64,000 nucleotides of DNA from Arthrobacter globiformis (GTDB lineage: Bacteria > Actinomycetota > Actinomycetes > Actinomycetales > Micrococcaceae). Made by a program: the position numbers and the translations under genes. Each line of letters begins with the position of its first letter. Position 1 is the first letter of the stretch. Positions 15,941 to 24,020 of the stretch are shown here, in pieces. Below the pieces are notes generated by a model that was not told the origin of the DNA, searched no databases, and saw nothing but the letters and a program-made list of their open reading frames with translations. The stretch covers positions 62,001-126,000 of the forward strand of contig NZ_JAUSZX010000003.1 of NCBI RefSeq assembly GCF_030818015.1. The letters are read 5' to 3'.

Positions 15941-16449
15941 AAAAGCCCCTTGCCCTCATCGCAGTAGCCCTGCTCTGCGCCGCGTGCGCACCGGCAGCGA
16001 ACACCACGCCGGCACCGACTGAACCCAGGACCGCAACGCCTTCCGCGCCGGTTTCGCTGAGCGCCAGCAGCGGTCCACAGGCTCCCGGAGGCACGGTCCC
16101 GGTCAAGATCGGTATCACCTGGGACGAGGCCAGCAAGGACGCGGCCGTGGACGTCGCCCAAAAGGCAATGGCGAACTTTGCCCGCCCTGGTGTGGAAGAA
16201 AAGCAGTGGGCCAACGATCTTGCCCGTTGGCTGACGCCACAGGCCACTGCTGATTACTCGGCTGTGGCTCCGGCCAACATCCCCGCAGATCGCGTTACCG
16301 GCCCCGCCGCGCTGAGCGTCGATGAAGCCAACGGCTACGGGGTCATGGCGGCGGTTCCGACCAACGCCGGGACCTATACGGTGCAGCTGCTCCGGACGGG
16401 CAAGGAAGCCCCGTGGAAGGTCAACCGCTTCACCCCTCCCTCGTCCTAA
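15937..16449 (+). CDS. T4SS-associated lipoprotein-like protein
   Basis: A 170-aa exported protein. The N-terminus (MKKPLALIAVALLCAACAP) is a signal peptide ending in a Cys, so it may be a lipoprotein, though the position -3 residue is Cys instead of the usual Leu/Val/Ile. After a Pro/Thr/Ala-rich linker (residues ~20-50) there is a compact domain with ANDLARWLTPQATADYSAV and YTVQLLRTGKEAPWKVNRF, which resembles the NTF2-like fold of TcpC/VirB8-type mating-channel proteins. It overlaps the end of the CHAP hydrolase gene by 4 bp. Role inferred: surface component of the secretion channel. Confidence 0.7.
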   Translation: MKKPLALIAVALLCAACAPAANTTPAPTEPRTATPSAPVSLSASSGPQAPGGTVPVKIGITWDEASKDAAVDVAQKAMANFARPGVEEKQWANDLARWLTPQATADYSAVAPANIPADRVTGPAALSVDEANGYGVMAAVPTNAGTYTVQLLRTGKEAPWKVNRFTPPSS

Positions 16450-16490
16450 GCGCCGCAACTACCCAACTCACACACGTAAGGAAGAAGCCA

Positions 16491-17942
16491 ATGAGCACCA
16501 CATCAAGCGAGGTCCTGGCCTTTCCAAACATCAGGGCCATCGTCCGTGACAACGGAACCGCTGAGGTCGTCGTCGCAGGTAACTCCCGCATCGTCCCTGC
16601 TGGGGAGTCCCTGCAGGATCTTCGCAACAACGCCCTGGCCCTCGTCGTGGGCGAGGCACAGACGCTGAACCGTCCCGTCAGGGCCCAGATCGAGGATCCC
16701 GAAGGGCACGGTGAACTGATCGTGCACCCGGACAACAGGATCGAATCCGTCTCCTACGAGGTACGCCCCGCCCGACGCCGGGCAGAAGCATCGGAACCCG
16801 CGCCTGAGACGGTAGCCCCAGCCGTCATTGAAACCGTCCCGGCCCCTGCACCCGAGCCTGTTGCGGTGCCGGCAGAACCTGCGGTTGCCGCCGTCGCCGC
16901 GGTGGACCGCCGGCCGTGGCCGCCGAACCCCGTCACCTTAGACACGACGCCAGCCCCGGCAGTTGCCACGGAGGAAGCCCCTCCGACCCGGCGCAGCTTG
17001 AAGGAAACCTCTTTCCTGGTCGGCGCCCCGGTCCTGGAACCGGCCACGCAGGGCTGGCGTGGTGCGCTCACGCGCCTTGGCTTCCGGATGGACCCGTCAG
17101 CCGAAGAACTCTCCGCGCGGGAGGATATCCGCACCGTTAGCCAGCACTGGCCCGGCCCGCGGACCATTGCCGTGGTCAACCGCAAGGGCGGGGCGAACAA
17201 GACCCCCACGGTGGTGATGCTCTCGGCGATCCTTGCCCGCTACAGCGGGGCCGCAACGGTGGCCTGGGACAACAACGAGTCCCAAGGCACGCTGGGGTGG
17301 CGCACGGAAAAGGGCGCCCATGACCGCAGCGTCCTGGACCTGATCGATTCCTCGACAGAACTGCTCTCCCCGTCAACGAACGCCGCGGAGATCGCCAAGT
17401 TCGTCCACCACCAGACCGCTGACAAGTTCGACGTGCTGCGCTCAGACGAGAACGAAGAAGGCGACCACGAAGTCACCGCCGAGGAAGTCGACATCGCCCA
17501 CCGGGTCCTCACCCGCTACTACCGGCTGGTCATCATGGACTCCGGCAACACCGCCCGCGCAGCAAACTGGCGGCGAATGATCGACCACACCAACCAGCTC
17601 GTCGTGCCTGTAACGGCCATCGAGGACCGCGCCGAAGCCGCCCGGCTGACGCTGCAGACTCTCGAATCCCGTGGCGGCCACGATGCCGAGCTGGCCCGCA
17701 ACGCTGTTGTCATCGTCTCCGAATCCACTGATGCCAAGCGCGCCATGTCCGGGGATGCCTTGAAGCGGGCCAAAGACGAGGCCCAGCGGATTGCCGATGG
17801 TTTTGAGCCGTTCGTCCGGGCCGTCGTCCGGATTCCGTACGATCCAGCGCTGGTCAACGGCCCCATCCGTTATGAAGCTCTCCAACCCGCCACCCAGCGG
17901 GCATGGCTGGCGGCCGCGGCCGCCGTCGCCAAAGGCTTCTAG
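16491..17942 (+). CDS. MinD/ParA-like ATPase of the transfer operon
   Basis: A 483-aa protein. Residues 1-95 form an N-terminal domain (FPNIRAIVRDNGTAEVVV, GESLQDLRNNALALVV), residues ~100-165 are a Pro/Ala/Glu linker, and residues ~224-480 are a MinD-type ATPase with deviant Walker A KGGANKT (232-238) and VIMDSGNTAR as the Walker B region. The start is the ATG at 16491, preceded by AAGGAAGAAG; the longer frame from 16413 would overlap the previous gene. A second Walker ATPase, distinct from ParA at 6983 and embedded in a conjugation operon, probably positions the secretion apparatus or the coupling protein. This role is inference from context and from similar actinobacterial operons. Confidence 0.78.
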   Translation: MSTTSSEVLAFPNIRAIVRDNGTAEVVVAGNSRIVPAGESLQDLRNNALALVVGEAQTLNRPVRAQIEDPEGHGELIVHPDNRIESVSYEVRPARRRAEASEPAPETVAPAVIETVPAPAPEPVAVPAEPAVAAVAAVDRRPWPPNPVTLDTTPAPAVATEEAPPTRRSLKETSFLVGAPVLEPATQGWRGALTRLGFRMDPSAEELSAREDIRTVSQHWPGPRTIAVVNRKGGANKTPTVVMLSAILARYSGAATVAWDNNESQGTLGWRTEKGAHDRSVLDLIDSSTELLSPSTNAAEIAKFVHHQTADKFDVLRSDENEEGDHEVTAEEVDIAHRVLTRYYRLVIMDSGNTARAANWRRMIDHTNQLVVPVTAIEDRAEAARLTLQTLESRGGHDAELARNAVVIVSESTDAKRAMSGDALKRAKDEAQRIADGFEPFVRAVVRIPYDPALVNGPIRYEALQPATQRAWLAAAAAVAKGF

Positions 17943-17978
17943 ACCCACCCATCATCCGGACTTTCGAAGGGAGGAACC

Positions 17979-18581
17979 ATGCGACAGTCCCTGAACCCTT
18001 GGATTACCAGCCCCACCGCCGACACTGCTGAACAGGAAACGCCGGATACGTACCTGCCGCCAACGGCAGTCATCAGTGCACCTCTGAAGGGAATGGTCGA
18101 ACCCGACGCAGCAGACCGCTTGGCCCACCGCACCATGTCCGGTTCTGCCGCGTTATGGATCATCGGCGCTCATGGGGGAGCGGGCGAGAGCAAAATGGCG
18201 GACCTCCTCGGCGCCCGGCCCACCGATCACTGCTGGCCCGTCCTGCAGGACGGAAGCAAGCCACGGGTGCTGCTGGTCTGCCGCGCAGACATGCGCGGCC
18301 TGACAGCCGTCAGGAGCGCCCTGACCCAATGGGCATCAGGAGCCGCACCGGAAGTTGACCTGCTCGGCCTGGCCGTCCTTGCTGACGCACCGGGGAAAAC
18401 TCCCAAAGCCCTCCGGGACTTCACTTCGATCGTCGGCGGGGGAGCGCCCCGGCTTTGGACCCTCCCCTGGGTGGAAGCCTGGCGGCTCGGGGACACCACG
18501 GCCCCGTCGTCCCGCGAATACCAACGCTTCATCACCGACATGGCCGCCCTGGCCTTCGACAGCACATCAACCACCCACTGA
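17979..18581 (+). CDS. DUF6668-like protein, degenerate P-loop
   Basis: A 200-aa protein that I recognise as similar to the DUF6668 family found in actinobacterial conjugation clusters. The stretch LWIIGAHGGAGES (residues ~59-71) looks like a P-loop that has lost the GKT/S ending, and VLLVCRADMRGL follows. It may have evolved from a P-loop ATPase or may form a partner for the preceding MinD-like ATPase. GGGAGG lies just before the ATG at 17979. Its function is not known. Confidence 0.7.
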   Translation: MRQSLNPWITSPTADTAEQETPDTYLPPTAVISAPLKGMVEPDAADRLAHRTMSGSAALWIIGAHGGAGESKMADLLGARPTDHCWPVLQDGSKPRVLLVCRADMRGLTAVRSALTQWASGAAPEVDLLGLAVLADAPGKTPKALRDFTSIVGGGAPRLWTLPWVEAWRLGDTTAPSSREYQRFITDMAALAFDSTSTTH

Positions 18582-18592
18582 AAGGTCTCACC

Positions 18593-18862
18593 ATGAACAC
18601 GCTCTCTGTACTTGCAACCAACGTCATCCCCGACCCCAAACCGACCATCCCTGCCGAAGCCGACGGACTGCTCACAGTCCTGAACTGGGCCTCCGGTATC
18701 GGTCTGGTCCTGGGCGTCCTGGGCGTCATCATCGTCGGTATTGGCATGGTGATCCAGCTCCAGCGCGGCGAGGGTGCCCAGGCTATCGGCAAGCTCGGCT
18801 GGGTCCTCCTGGGCTGCATCATCATTACCGGCGCTGCAGGCATCGTCCGCGCCTTCGTCTAA
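18593..18862 (+). CDS. VirB2/TrbC-like pilin subunit
   Basis: An 89-aa protein with a short N-terminal part and two hydrophobic helices (residues ~27-53, LNWASGIGLVLGVLGVIIVGIGMVI, and ~66-88, LGWVLLGCIIITGAAGIVRAFV) separated by a small charged loop. This is the layout of VirB2/TrbC pilins after processing. The start is the ATG at 18593, preceded by GAAAGG; a longer frame from 18455 would run into the preceding gene. It would form the pilus-like or channel-lining component of the mating apparatus. Confidence 0.75.
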   Translation: MNTLSVLATNVIPDPKPTIPAEADGLLTVLNWASGIGLVLGVLGVIIVGIGMVIQLQRGEGAQAIGKLGWVLLGCIIITGAAGIVRAFV

Positions 18863-18889
18863 GCCAGTACCAACAACGGGAGGTTCACT

Positions 18890-19648
18890 ATGAGCCAGTC
18901 AACAGAGAGCACCACCGAAAGCAATCCGTTCACCAGGCCTGGTTTCATCATTGCGGGCGCGCTGGTGGTCGCGCTGATCGCAGCAGCCGTCGTCATCTTC
19001 CTGCTCCCCAAAGGGCAGGGAAACGCGCAGCCGGCGCCTGCCCCTGCGGAGCCCAGCGGCTCAGCCGCAGCTAGCCCCAGCGCTTCAGCTGGGGCTAGCA
19101 CCAGCGTCTGCGGACTTCCTTCATCGTCCGAAACGGCTCTGGGAACGGCGCCGGATACGAATTGGGAGCTTGTTGGCAAGATGGCTACGCCTACCGAGCC
19201 GGACACCTTCGGTCCAGGAACCACTGACGAAGACGGATTCCGCTCGTGCTTTTCCCAGTCACCGACAGGAGCCCTCTACGCTGCTGCCAACCTCCTTGCA
19301 ATGGGCTCGTCAGGGGACCGCGCCATCAATCAGAAGATGACGGATATGCTCTTGTTGCCTGGGCCGGGTAGGGATATCGCCAAAGCAGATTCACAGTCAA
19401 TGCCGGCAACGGCTGCGCCAAGTTCCACCGTTCAATTTCGCGGCTTTGTGATCAAGAGCTACTCCCGTTCAGCGGCCAACGTTGATATCGCCTTTCAGAC
19501 TGACACAGGGGTATTGGGACACACCGTCCTTCCTCTGGAGTGGACAGATGGTGATTGGAAGCTGGCAATTGCTGACTCAGGTCGACTGGTCAATGAAATG
19601 ACCCAAATCGGTGACCTCCGCGGTTTCATCCCTTGGTCGGGAGCCTGA
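18890..19648 (+). CDS. VirB8/TcpC-like channel protein
   Basis: A 252-aa protein with one N-terminal membrane helix (residues ~15-36, IIAGALVVALIAAAVVIFLL), a low-complexity Ala/Ser/Pro linker (~40-70), and an extracellular domain (~85-250) with a C-terminal NTF2-like pattern (VDIAFQTDTGVLGHTVLPLEW, DWKLAIADSG). VirB8/TcpC proteins have exactly this bitopic layout and assemble at the core of the T4SS channel. It follows the VirB2-like gene by 27 bp and precedes the VirB6-like gene by 1 bp. Confidence 0.7.
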   Translation: MSQSTESTTESNPFTRPGFIIAGALVVALIAAAVVIFLLPKGQGNAQPAPAPAEPSGSAAASPSASAGASTSVCGLPSSSETALGTAPDTNWELVGKMATPTEPDTFGPGTTDEDGFRSCFSQSPTGALYAAANLLAMGSSGDRAINQKMTDMLLLPGPGRDIAKADSQSMPATAAPSSTVQFRGFVIKSYSRSAANVDIAFQTDTGVLGHTVLPLEWTDGDWKLAIADSGRLVNEMTQIGDLRGFIPWSGA

Positions 19649-19649
19649 C

Positions 19650-20930
19650 ATGGCGGAGAAGTGCTTACCGCTGGATGCCGGATGTGAGCTGAAAAACTGG
19701 GCTGCGGGGCTGGCTGATGACGCTATAAGCAACCTGGCTAAAGCCATCATGGAGGGCATGAGTCAGATGGTGACGACTCTGTCTACCTTCTGGGTCTCCA
19801 TGCCCACGGTGAATCTCATCAGCGACGACAGAACGGGGCCAAGTTCCGTGGTCTCAACAGTCAACAGCGAATTAATGACGTGGACGTTATCGCTGGCGGT
19901 CCTCGCCGTCATCATCGGCGGCATTCGCATGATTTGGGAACAGCGAGGCACACCGTTGAAGGATCTTCTACGTTCCCTAATCACACTCACCCTGGTGTCC
20001 AGCCTTGGCCTGGGTGTCATCTCGATTCTGGTCATTGCCGCAGATGCTTTCTCGGCCGCCATCATTGAGCGTTCCACGGACGGGAAGGGCTTTGCTCAGT
20101 CGATGAGCGTCCTTGTCATGACCGGCCAGACGGGGGTCGGGGTGTTTATCCTCATCGTCCTGGGGCTGATCGGGTTGGTTGCTTCACTGGTCCAGATCGT
20201 CCTGATGGTGGTCCGGAGCGGCATGCTGGTGATCTTGGCGGGCATCCTGCCGACCACGGCCGCTTTCACGAACACCGAGATGGGCAGGCAGTGGTTCCAG
20301 AAGGCGGTCGGCTGGACTATTGCTTTCGTTCTCTACAAGCCAGCTGCGGCGATCGTGTACTCGGTCGCATTCCTGCTCATGGGCAACGGTGGAGGCGAAA
20401 ATGTGCTGATTAAGTCCATCACGGGCTTCACGTTGATGATCGTTGCCTTGTTCGCACTTCCAGCGTTGATGCGGTTCGTCACGCCGATGGTCGGTGCCGT
20501 TGCCTCGGGCAGCGGAGCCGCAGCCGGGGCTGCCGTTGGTGCTATGGCCACCGGTGCCGTCTCTCTGGGCCGTAGCGGCAGCGGAAGAGGCAATGCAGCG
20601 CCAACCCCTGCGACCACAACCAGTACCGCCAGCACCCAGAGCACTCACGCCGGCGCTTCGCCGAAGGGCAGTGACGGAGCGCCTGGTTCTCGGGGCGGGG
20701 GAGGACAGCCTACGCCGGGCACTACGGGCCCGGGCGGAGCCGCTGGCGCTGCAACCGCAGGCAGGGCAGGCTCCGCAGGCGCAGCGACTGGGGCAAGCAG
20801 CGGGGCAGCAGCAGCTGGCCCGGCTGGCATGGCTCTAGCCGCCGGGGCACAGGTGGCTACCAAGACGTCGCAGGCAATCGAGAAGACCGCGCAGGATTCA
20901 ACCGGGGAGGGCCCCAGTGGCAGCAATTAA
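19650..20930 (+). CDS. VirB6/TrbL-like polytopic membrane protein
   Basis: A 426-aa protein. Residues ~1-85 are a soluble N-terminal part starting MAEKCLPLDAGC; residues ~75-300 contain about six membrane segments (for example LTSLSLAVLAVIIGGIRM, LITLTLVSSLGLGVISILVI, VFILIVLGLIGLVASLVQIV); residues ~300-426 are a long Ala/Gly/Ser/Thr-rich tail. This fits VirB6/TrbL inner-membrane channel proteins. The start at 19650 is chosen because it sits one base after the previous stop and follows GGGAG. The stop overlaps the GTG start of the SCO6880 gene by 14 bp. Confidence 0.8.
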   Translation: MAEKCLPLDAGCELKNWAAGLADDAISNLAKAIMEGMSQMVTTLSTFWVSMPTVNLISDDRTGPSSVVSTVNSELMTWTLSLAVLAVIIGGIRMIWEQRGTPLKDLLRSLITLTLVSSLGLGVISILVIAADAFSAAIIERSTDGKGFAQSMSVLVMTGQTGVGVFILIVLGLIGLVASLVQIVLMVVRSGMLVILAGILPTTAAFTNTEMGRQWFQKAVGWTIAFVLYKPAAAIVYSVAFLLMGNGGGENVLIKSITGFTLMIVALFALPALMRFVTPMVGAVASGSGAAAGAAVGAMATGAVSLGRSGSGRGNAAPTPATTTSTASTQSTHAGASPKGSDGAPGSRGGGGQPTPGTTGPGGAAGAATAGRAGSAGAATGASSGAAAAGPAGMALAAGAQVATKTSQAIEKTAQDSTGEGPSGSN

Positions 20931-22425
20931 CACAGAATACAAGGAGCCGTCCTACGGCAATTGGCGAGTACCGCGCTCCGCCGGCCTGGGCAACCTCGGC
21001 GCCATTGGCACCGGGATTGTCATGGCCGGGCTGTTGATGGGCATCACGACCTTCGCTATCTGGGGCCTGTTCCCGGGCCTCGCTGTCCTCGCCCTTGCCG
21101 GGGCCAGCGCCCTGTTGCTGACGGTCAAGGACAAGCACGGCCAGTCCGTTGTGGATCGCTTCGGCACCCGTATGAGCTTCCGGCTCTCCAAGTCCACTGG
21201 AACGAACCTCTACCGCTCCGGCCCTCTGGGTGTGACGGAGTGGGGCATGTACCAGCTGCCCGGTCTGGCTGCGAAGTCGCGCCTCTACGAGTTCGCCGAC
21301 TCCTACAAGCGCCCGTTCGCCATGCTGCACGTGCCAGCCACCAGCCACTTCACAGTCATCTTCTCCACCGAACCCGATGGAGCGTCGCTGGTGGACCCTG
21401 AGCAGGTCGACGCGTGGGTCGCTAACTGGGGCGGCTGGCTCGCCGGCCTTGCCGACGAAGCCGGACTGGACGCCGCGGCCGTCACCGTCGAGACCGCCCC
21501 CGATTCCGGGTACCGGCTGCGGAACGAAGTTGAAATGAACATCGACCCGAACGCACCGGAATTTGCCCAAGCCATTCTGCGCGAGGTTGTTGATACCTAC
21601 CCGGAGGGATCGGCCACGGTACGTGCCTGGGTGTCCCTGACCTTCAACGCTTCCCTGCGGTCCGGGTCAAAGAAGCGCACGCCTGAAGATGTGGCCCGGG
21701 ACCTCGCCTCCCGGATCCCGGGCCTGTCAGCCCGCTTGCAGTCCACCGGTGCCGGTATCGCCCGACCGATGTCAGCGCAGGAACTCTGCGAGGTCGTCCG
21801 CGTCGCCTACGATCCCCCTGCTGCGCTGATCATTGATGAAGCCCACGCGGCCGGTTCCCCCGTTGCCCTGACTTGGGGTGAGGTCGGCCCCACCGCCACG
21901 CAGGCGAACTGGGATGACTACCGCCACGATTCCGCGTTCTCGGTCTCCTGGACCATGACCGGAGCACCGCGCGGGTCCGTGAACTCCTCGGTCCTTTCCC
22001 GGCTGCTGGCCCCGCACGGGGACATTGACCGCAAACGGGTATCCCTGCTCTACCGTCCGATGGATTCTGCGAAGGCCGCCACAGTGGTCGAGCGGGACCA
22101 GAACAACGCCAACGTCCGCATCACCTCCGGAACCCGGCCCAGCGCCCGTGCCTTGGTCGATGCCCGTTCGGCCGTGCAGACCGCTCAGGAAGAAGCCCGC
22201 GGCGCCGGACTGGTGAACTTCGGCATGGTCGTCTCCGCCACAGTGACCGACAGGGAACGGCTGCCTGATGCCGTGGCCGCCATTGAACAGACCTCCGGCA
22301 CCGCCCGGGTACTGTTGCGCCGCGCGTACGGCGCGCAGGACACCGCGTTCGCGGCGTCACTGCCGCTGGGGCTCGTCTTGCCCAAGCACAGCATGGTGCC
22401 CTCGGAAATCAAGGACGCTCTCTAA
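20917..22425 (+). CDS. SCO6880-family conjugation protein
   Basis: A 502-aa protein of the SCO6880 family, typical of actinobacterial T4SS operons and found directly upstream of the VirB4 ATPase. It has two N-terminal membrane segments (residues ~28-70, LGAIGTGIVMAGLLMGITTF and LFPGLAVLALAGASALLL), followed by a cytosolic part that starts with PrgI-like features (SYKRPFAMLHVPATSHFTVIFSTEP) and resembles the N-terminal part of VirB4-like proteins without their P-loop. It starts with GTG inside the previous gene and its stop TAA shares one base with the next ATG, so it is co-translated with VirB4. Likely role: membrane anchor or partner of the VirB4 ATPase. Confidence 0.85.
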   Translation: MAAINTEYKEPSYGNWRVPRSAGLGNLGAIGTGIVMAGLLMGITTFAIWGLFPGLAVLALAGASALLLTVKDKHGQSVVDRFGTRMSFRLSKSTGTNLYRSGPLGVTEWGMYQLPGLAAKSRLYEFADSYKRPFAMLHVPATSHFTVIFSTEPDGASLVDPEQVDAWVANWGGWLAGLADEAGLDAAAVTVETAPDSGYRLRNEVEMNIDPNAPEFAQAILREVVDTYPEGSATVRAWVSLTFNASLRSGSKKRTPEDVARDLASRIPGLSARLQSTGAGIARPMSAQELCEVVRVAYDPPAALIIDEAHAAGSPVALTWGEVGPTATQANWDDYRHDSAFSVSWTMTGAPRGSVNSSVLSRLLAPHGDIDRKRVSLLYRPMDSAKAATVVERDQNNANVRITSGTRPSARALVDARSAVQTAQEEARGAGLVNFGMVVSATVTDRERLPDAVAAIEQTSGTARVLLRRAYGAQDTAFAASLPLGLVLPKHSMVPSEIKDAL

Positions 22426-24020
22426 TGGCCCTCAAAGACCTTTTGACGTCAATGACAGTAAAGACAGTAAAGCCATCAAAGGGGGTGCCAAGGGACAAGG
22501 CTGAGAAGCAGCTGCGCGAGGCCGGGCCGGGTGCCCGTGGCTGGTCCGGACCTGGCGGCGGCATGGCTCAGCTCGTCCCGTCCGTGAAGGAGTACCGGGG
22601 AACCACTGTCCAGGTCTGCGGCCTGTGGCCGTTTTCCTCCGGTGCGTCCTCGCCCATGATCGGCGTCCCGCTCGGCCGTCACGAGGAAACCCAGGCCACG
22701 GTCTGCTGCGACCCGATCAGCTGGTTCCAGCGCGCGCGCCTCATCTCCAACCCTTCCGCTTTCATCCTCGGAAAACCCGGGCTGGGCAAGTCCACGCTGG
22801 TCCGGCGCATGTTCCTGGGGCTTGCCGCACAAGGCGTCAATCCACTGGTTCTCGGTGACCTGAAAGGCGAGCACGTCAAAGCTGTCGAAGCTCTCGGCGG
22901 GCAGGTCATCAAGCTCGGCCGCGGCGTCGGCTACCTAAATATTCTCGATCCGGGTCAGGCTGTCGAGGTCGCCCAGCTCCTCGAGGAACACGGCCACCAC
23001 GATGCCGCGACCCGGGTCCGGGCCGACGCCCACGGCCGCCGCCTGAACATGGTCGTCTCCCTCATCACTATCAGCCGGAACAATCCGCCGACCGACCAGG
23101 AACAAACCATCCTGGACCGCGCCCTGCGGGTCCTCGATGAGCGTTTTGACGGCATCCCGGTTCTGAAGGACCTGCTGGACGTGATCGTCTCCGCCCCGGA
23201 TGAGCTGCGCCAGGTCGCGCTGGACCGTGGCGACATGAACGTCTACCTGCAGGAGACGCGGGCGCTGGAAGCGACCCTGCTGGGGCTGACCGGGGGAGGG
23301 AAGCTGGGAGAAATCTTCTCCCGGCAGACCACCAATCCGATGAAGCGCGACCGGGCCGTGGTCTTCGACGTCTCCAGCATCGACGAGACAGAGACTGATC
23401 TGCAGGCCGCCGTGCTGCTCGCGTGCTGGTCCTACGGCTTCGGGAGCGTGAATGTCGCCAACGCTCTCGCCGACGCGGGCCTGGAGCCACGGCGGAACTA
23501 CTTCGTAGTGCTGGACGAGCTGTGGCGGGCGCTGCGCTCCGGCAAGGGCATGGTTGACCGCGTGGACGCGCTGACCCGTCTGAACCGGTCCGTGGGCGTC
23601 GGGCAGATCATGATTTCCCACACTATGTCCGACCTGTTGGCGCTGCCGGCAGAAGAGGACCGGATGAAGGCCCGCGGCTTCGTGGAACGCTCCGGCATGG
23701 TCATCTGCGGCGGCCTTCCCGCGTCGGAAATGCCACTGCTGACCTCCGCCATTCCCCTCTCCCGGCAGGAACAGCAAAAGCTCATCTCCTGGCAGGATCC
23801 GCCCGCCTGGGACTCCAGGGGGGTCGACGTAGAACCCCCGGGACGGGGAAAGTTCCTCATCAAGGTTGGCGGCCGCCCCGGGATCCCCGTCCAGATCGGG
23901 CTGACCTCCATTGAGCAGGGCGGGGGACTGAACGACACCGACACCCGCTGGCACAAGCCCGCGCAAACGCTGATGGACCCGGCAGTACCACAGCTGCCCG
24001 CAGAAGGAGGAACGCTGTGA
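22425..24020 (+). CDS. VirB4-like T4SS ATPase
   Basis: A 531-aa ATPase that would energise assembly of the mating channel. Walker A is GKPGLGKS at residues 116-123, followed by PLVLGDLKGEHV; Walker B is YFVVLDELWRAL, with the VirB4/TraG-type continuation IMISHTMSDLLAL. The first ~100 residues are short compared with classical VirB4 (about 800 aa); the missing N-terminal part appears to be supplied by the preceding SCO6880 protein. The start shares a base with the previous stop, and the end overlaps the coupling protein start by 4 bp. Confidence 0.9.
   Translation: MALKDLLTSMTVKTVKPSKGVPRDKAEKQLREAGPGARGWSGPGGGMAQLVPSVKEYRGTTVQVCGLWPFSSGASSPMIGVPLGRHEETQATVCCDPISWFQRARLISNPSAFILGKPGLGKSTLVRRMFLGLAAQGVNPLVLGDLKGEHVKAVEALGGQVIKLGRGVGYLNILDPGQAVEVAQLLEEHGHHDAATRVRADAHGRRLNMVVSLITISRNNPPTDQEQTILDRALRVLDERFDGIPVLKDLLDVIVSAPDELRQVALDRGDMNVYLQETRALEATLLGLTGGGKLGEIFSRQTTNPMKRDRAVVFDVSSIDETETDLQAAVLLACWSYGFGSVNVANALADAGLEPRRNYFVVLDELWRALRSGKGMVDRVDALTRLNRSVGVGQIMISHTMSDLLALPAEEDRMKARGFVERSGMVICGGLPASEMPLLTSAIPLSRQEQQKLISWQDPPAWDSRGVDVEPPGRGKFLIKVGGRPGIPVQIGLTSIEQGGGLNDTDTRWHKPAQTLMDPAVPQLPAEGGTL

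Noticed and set aside
22935..23966. Minus-strand 343-aa frame opposite VirB4
   Set aside because: It is a shadow of the ATPase gene, which has intact Walker motifs on the other strand.
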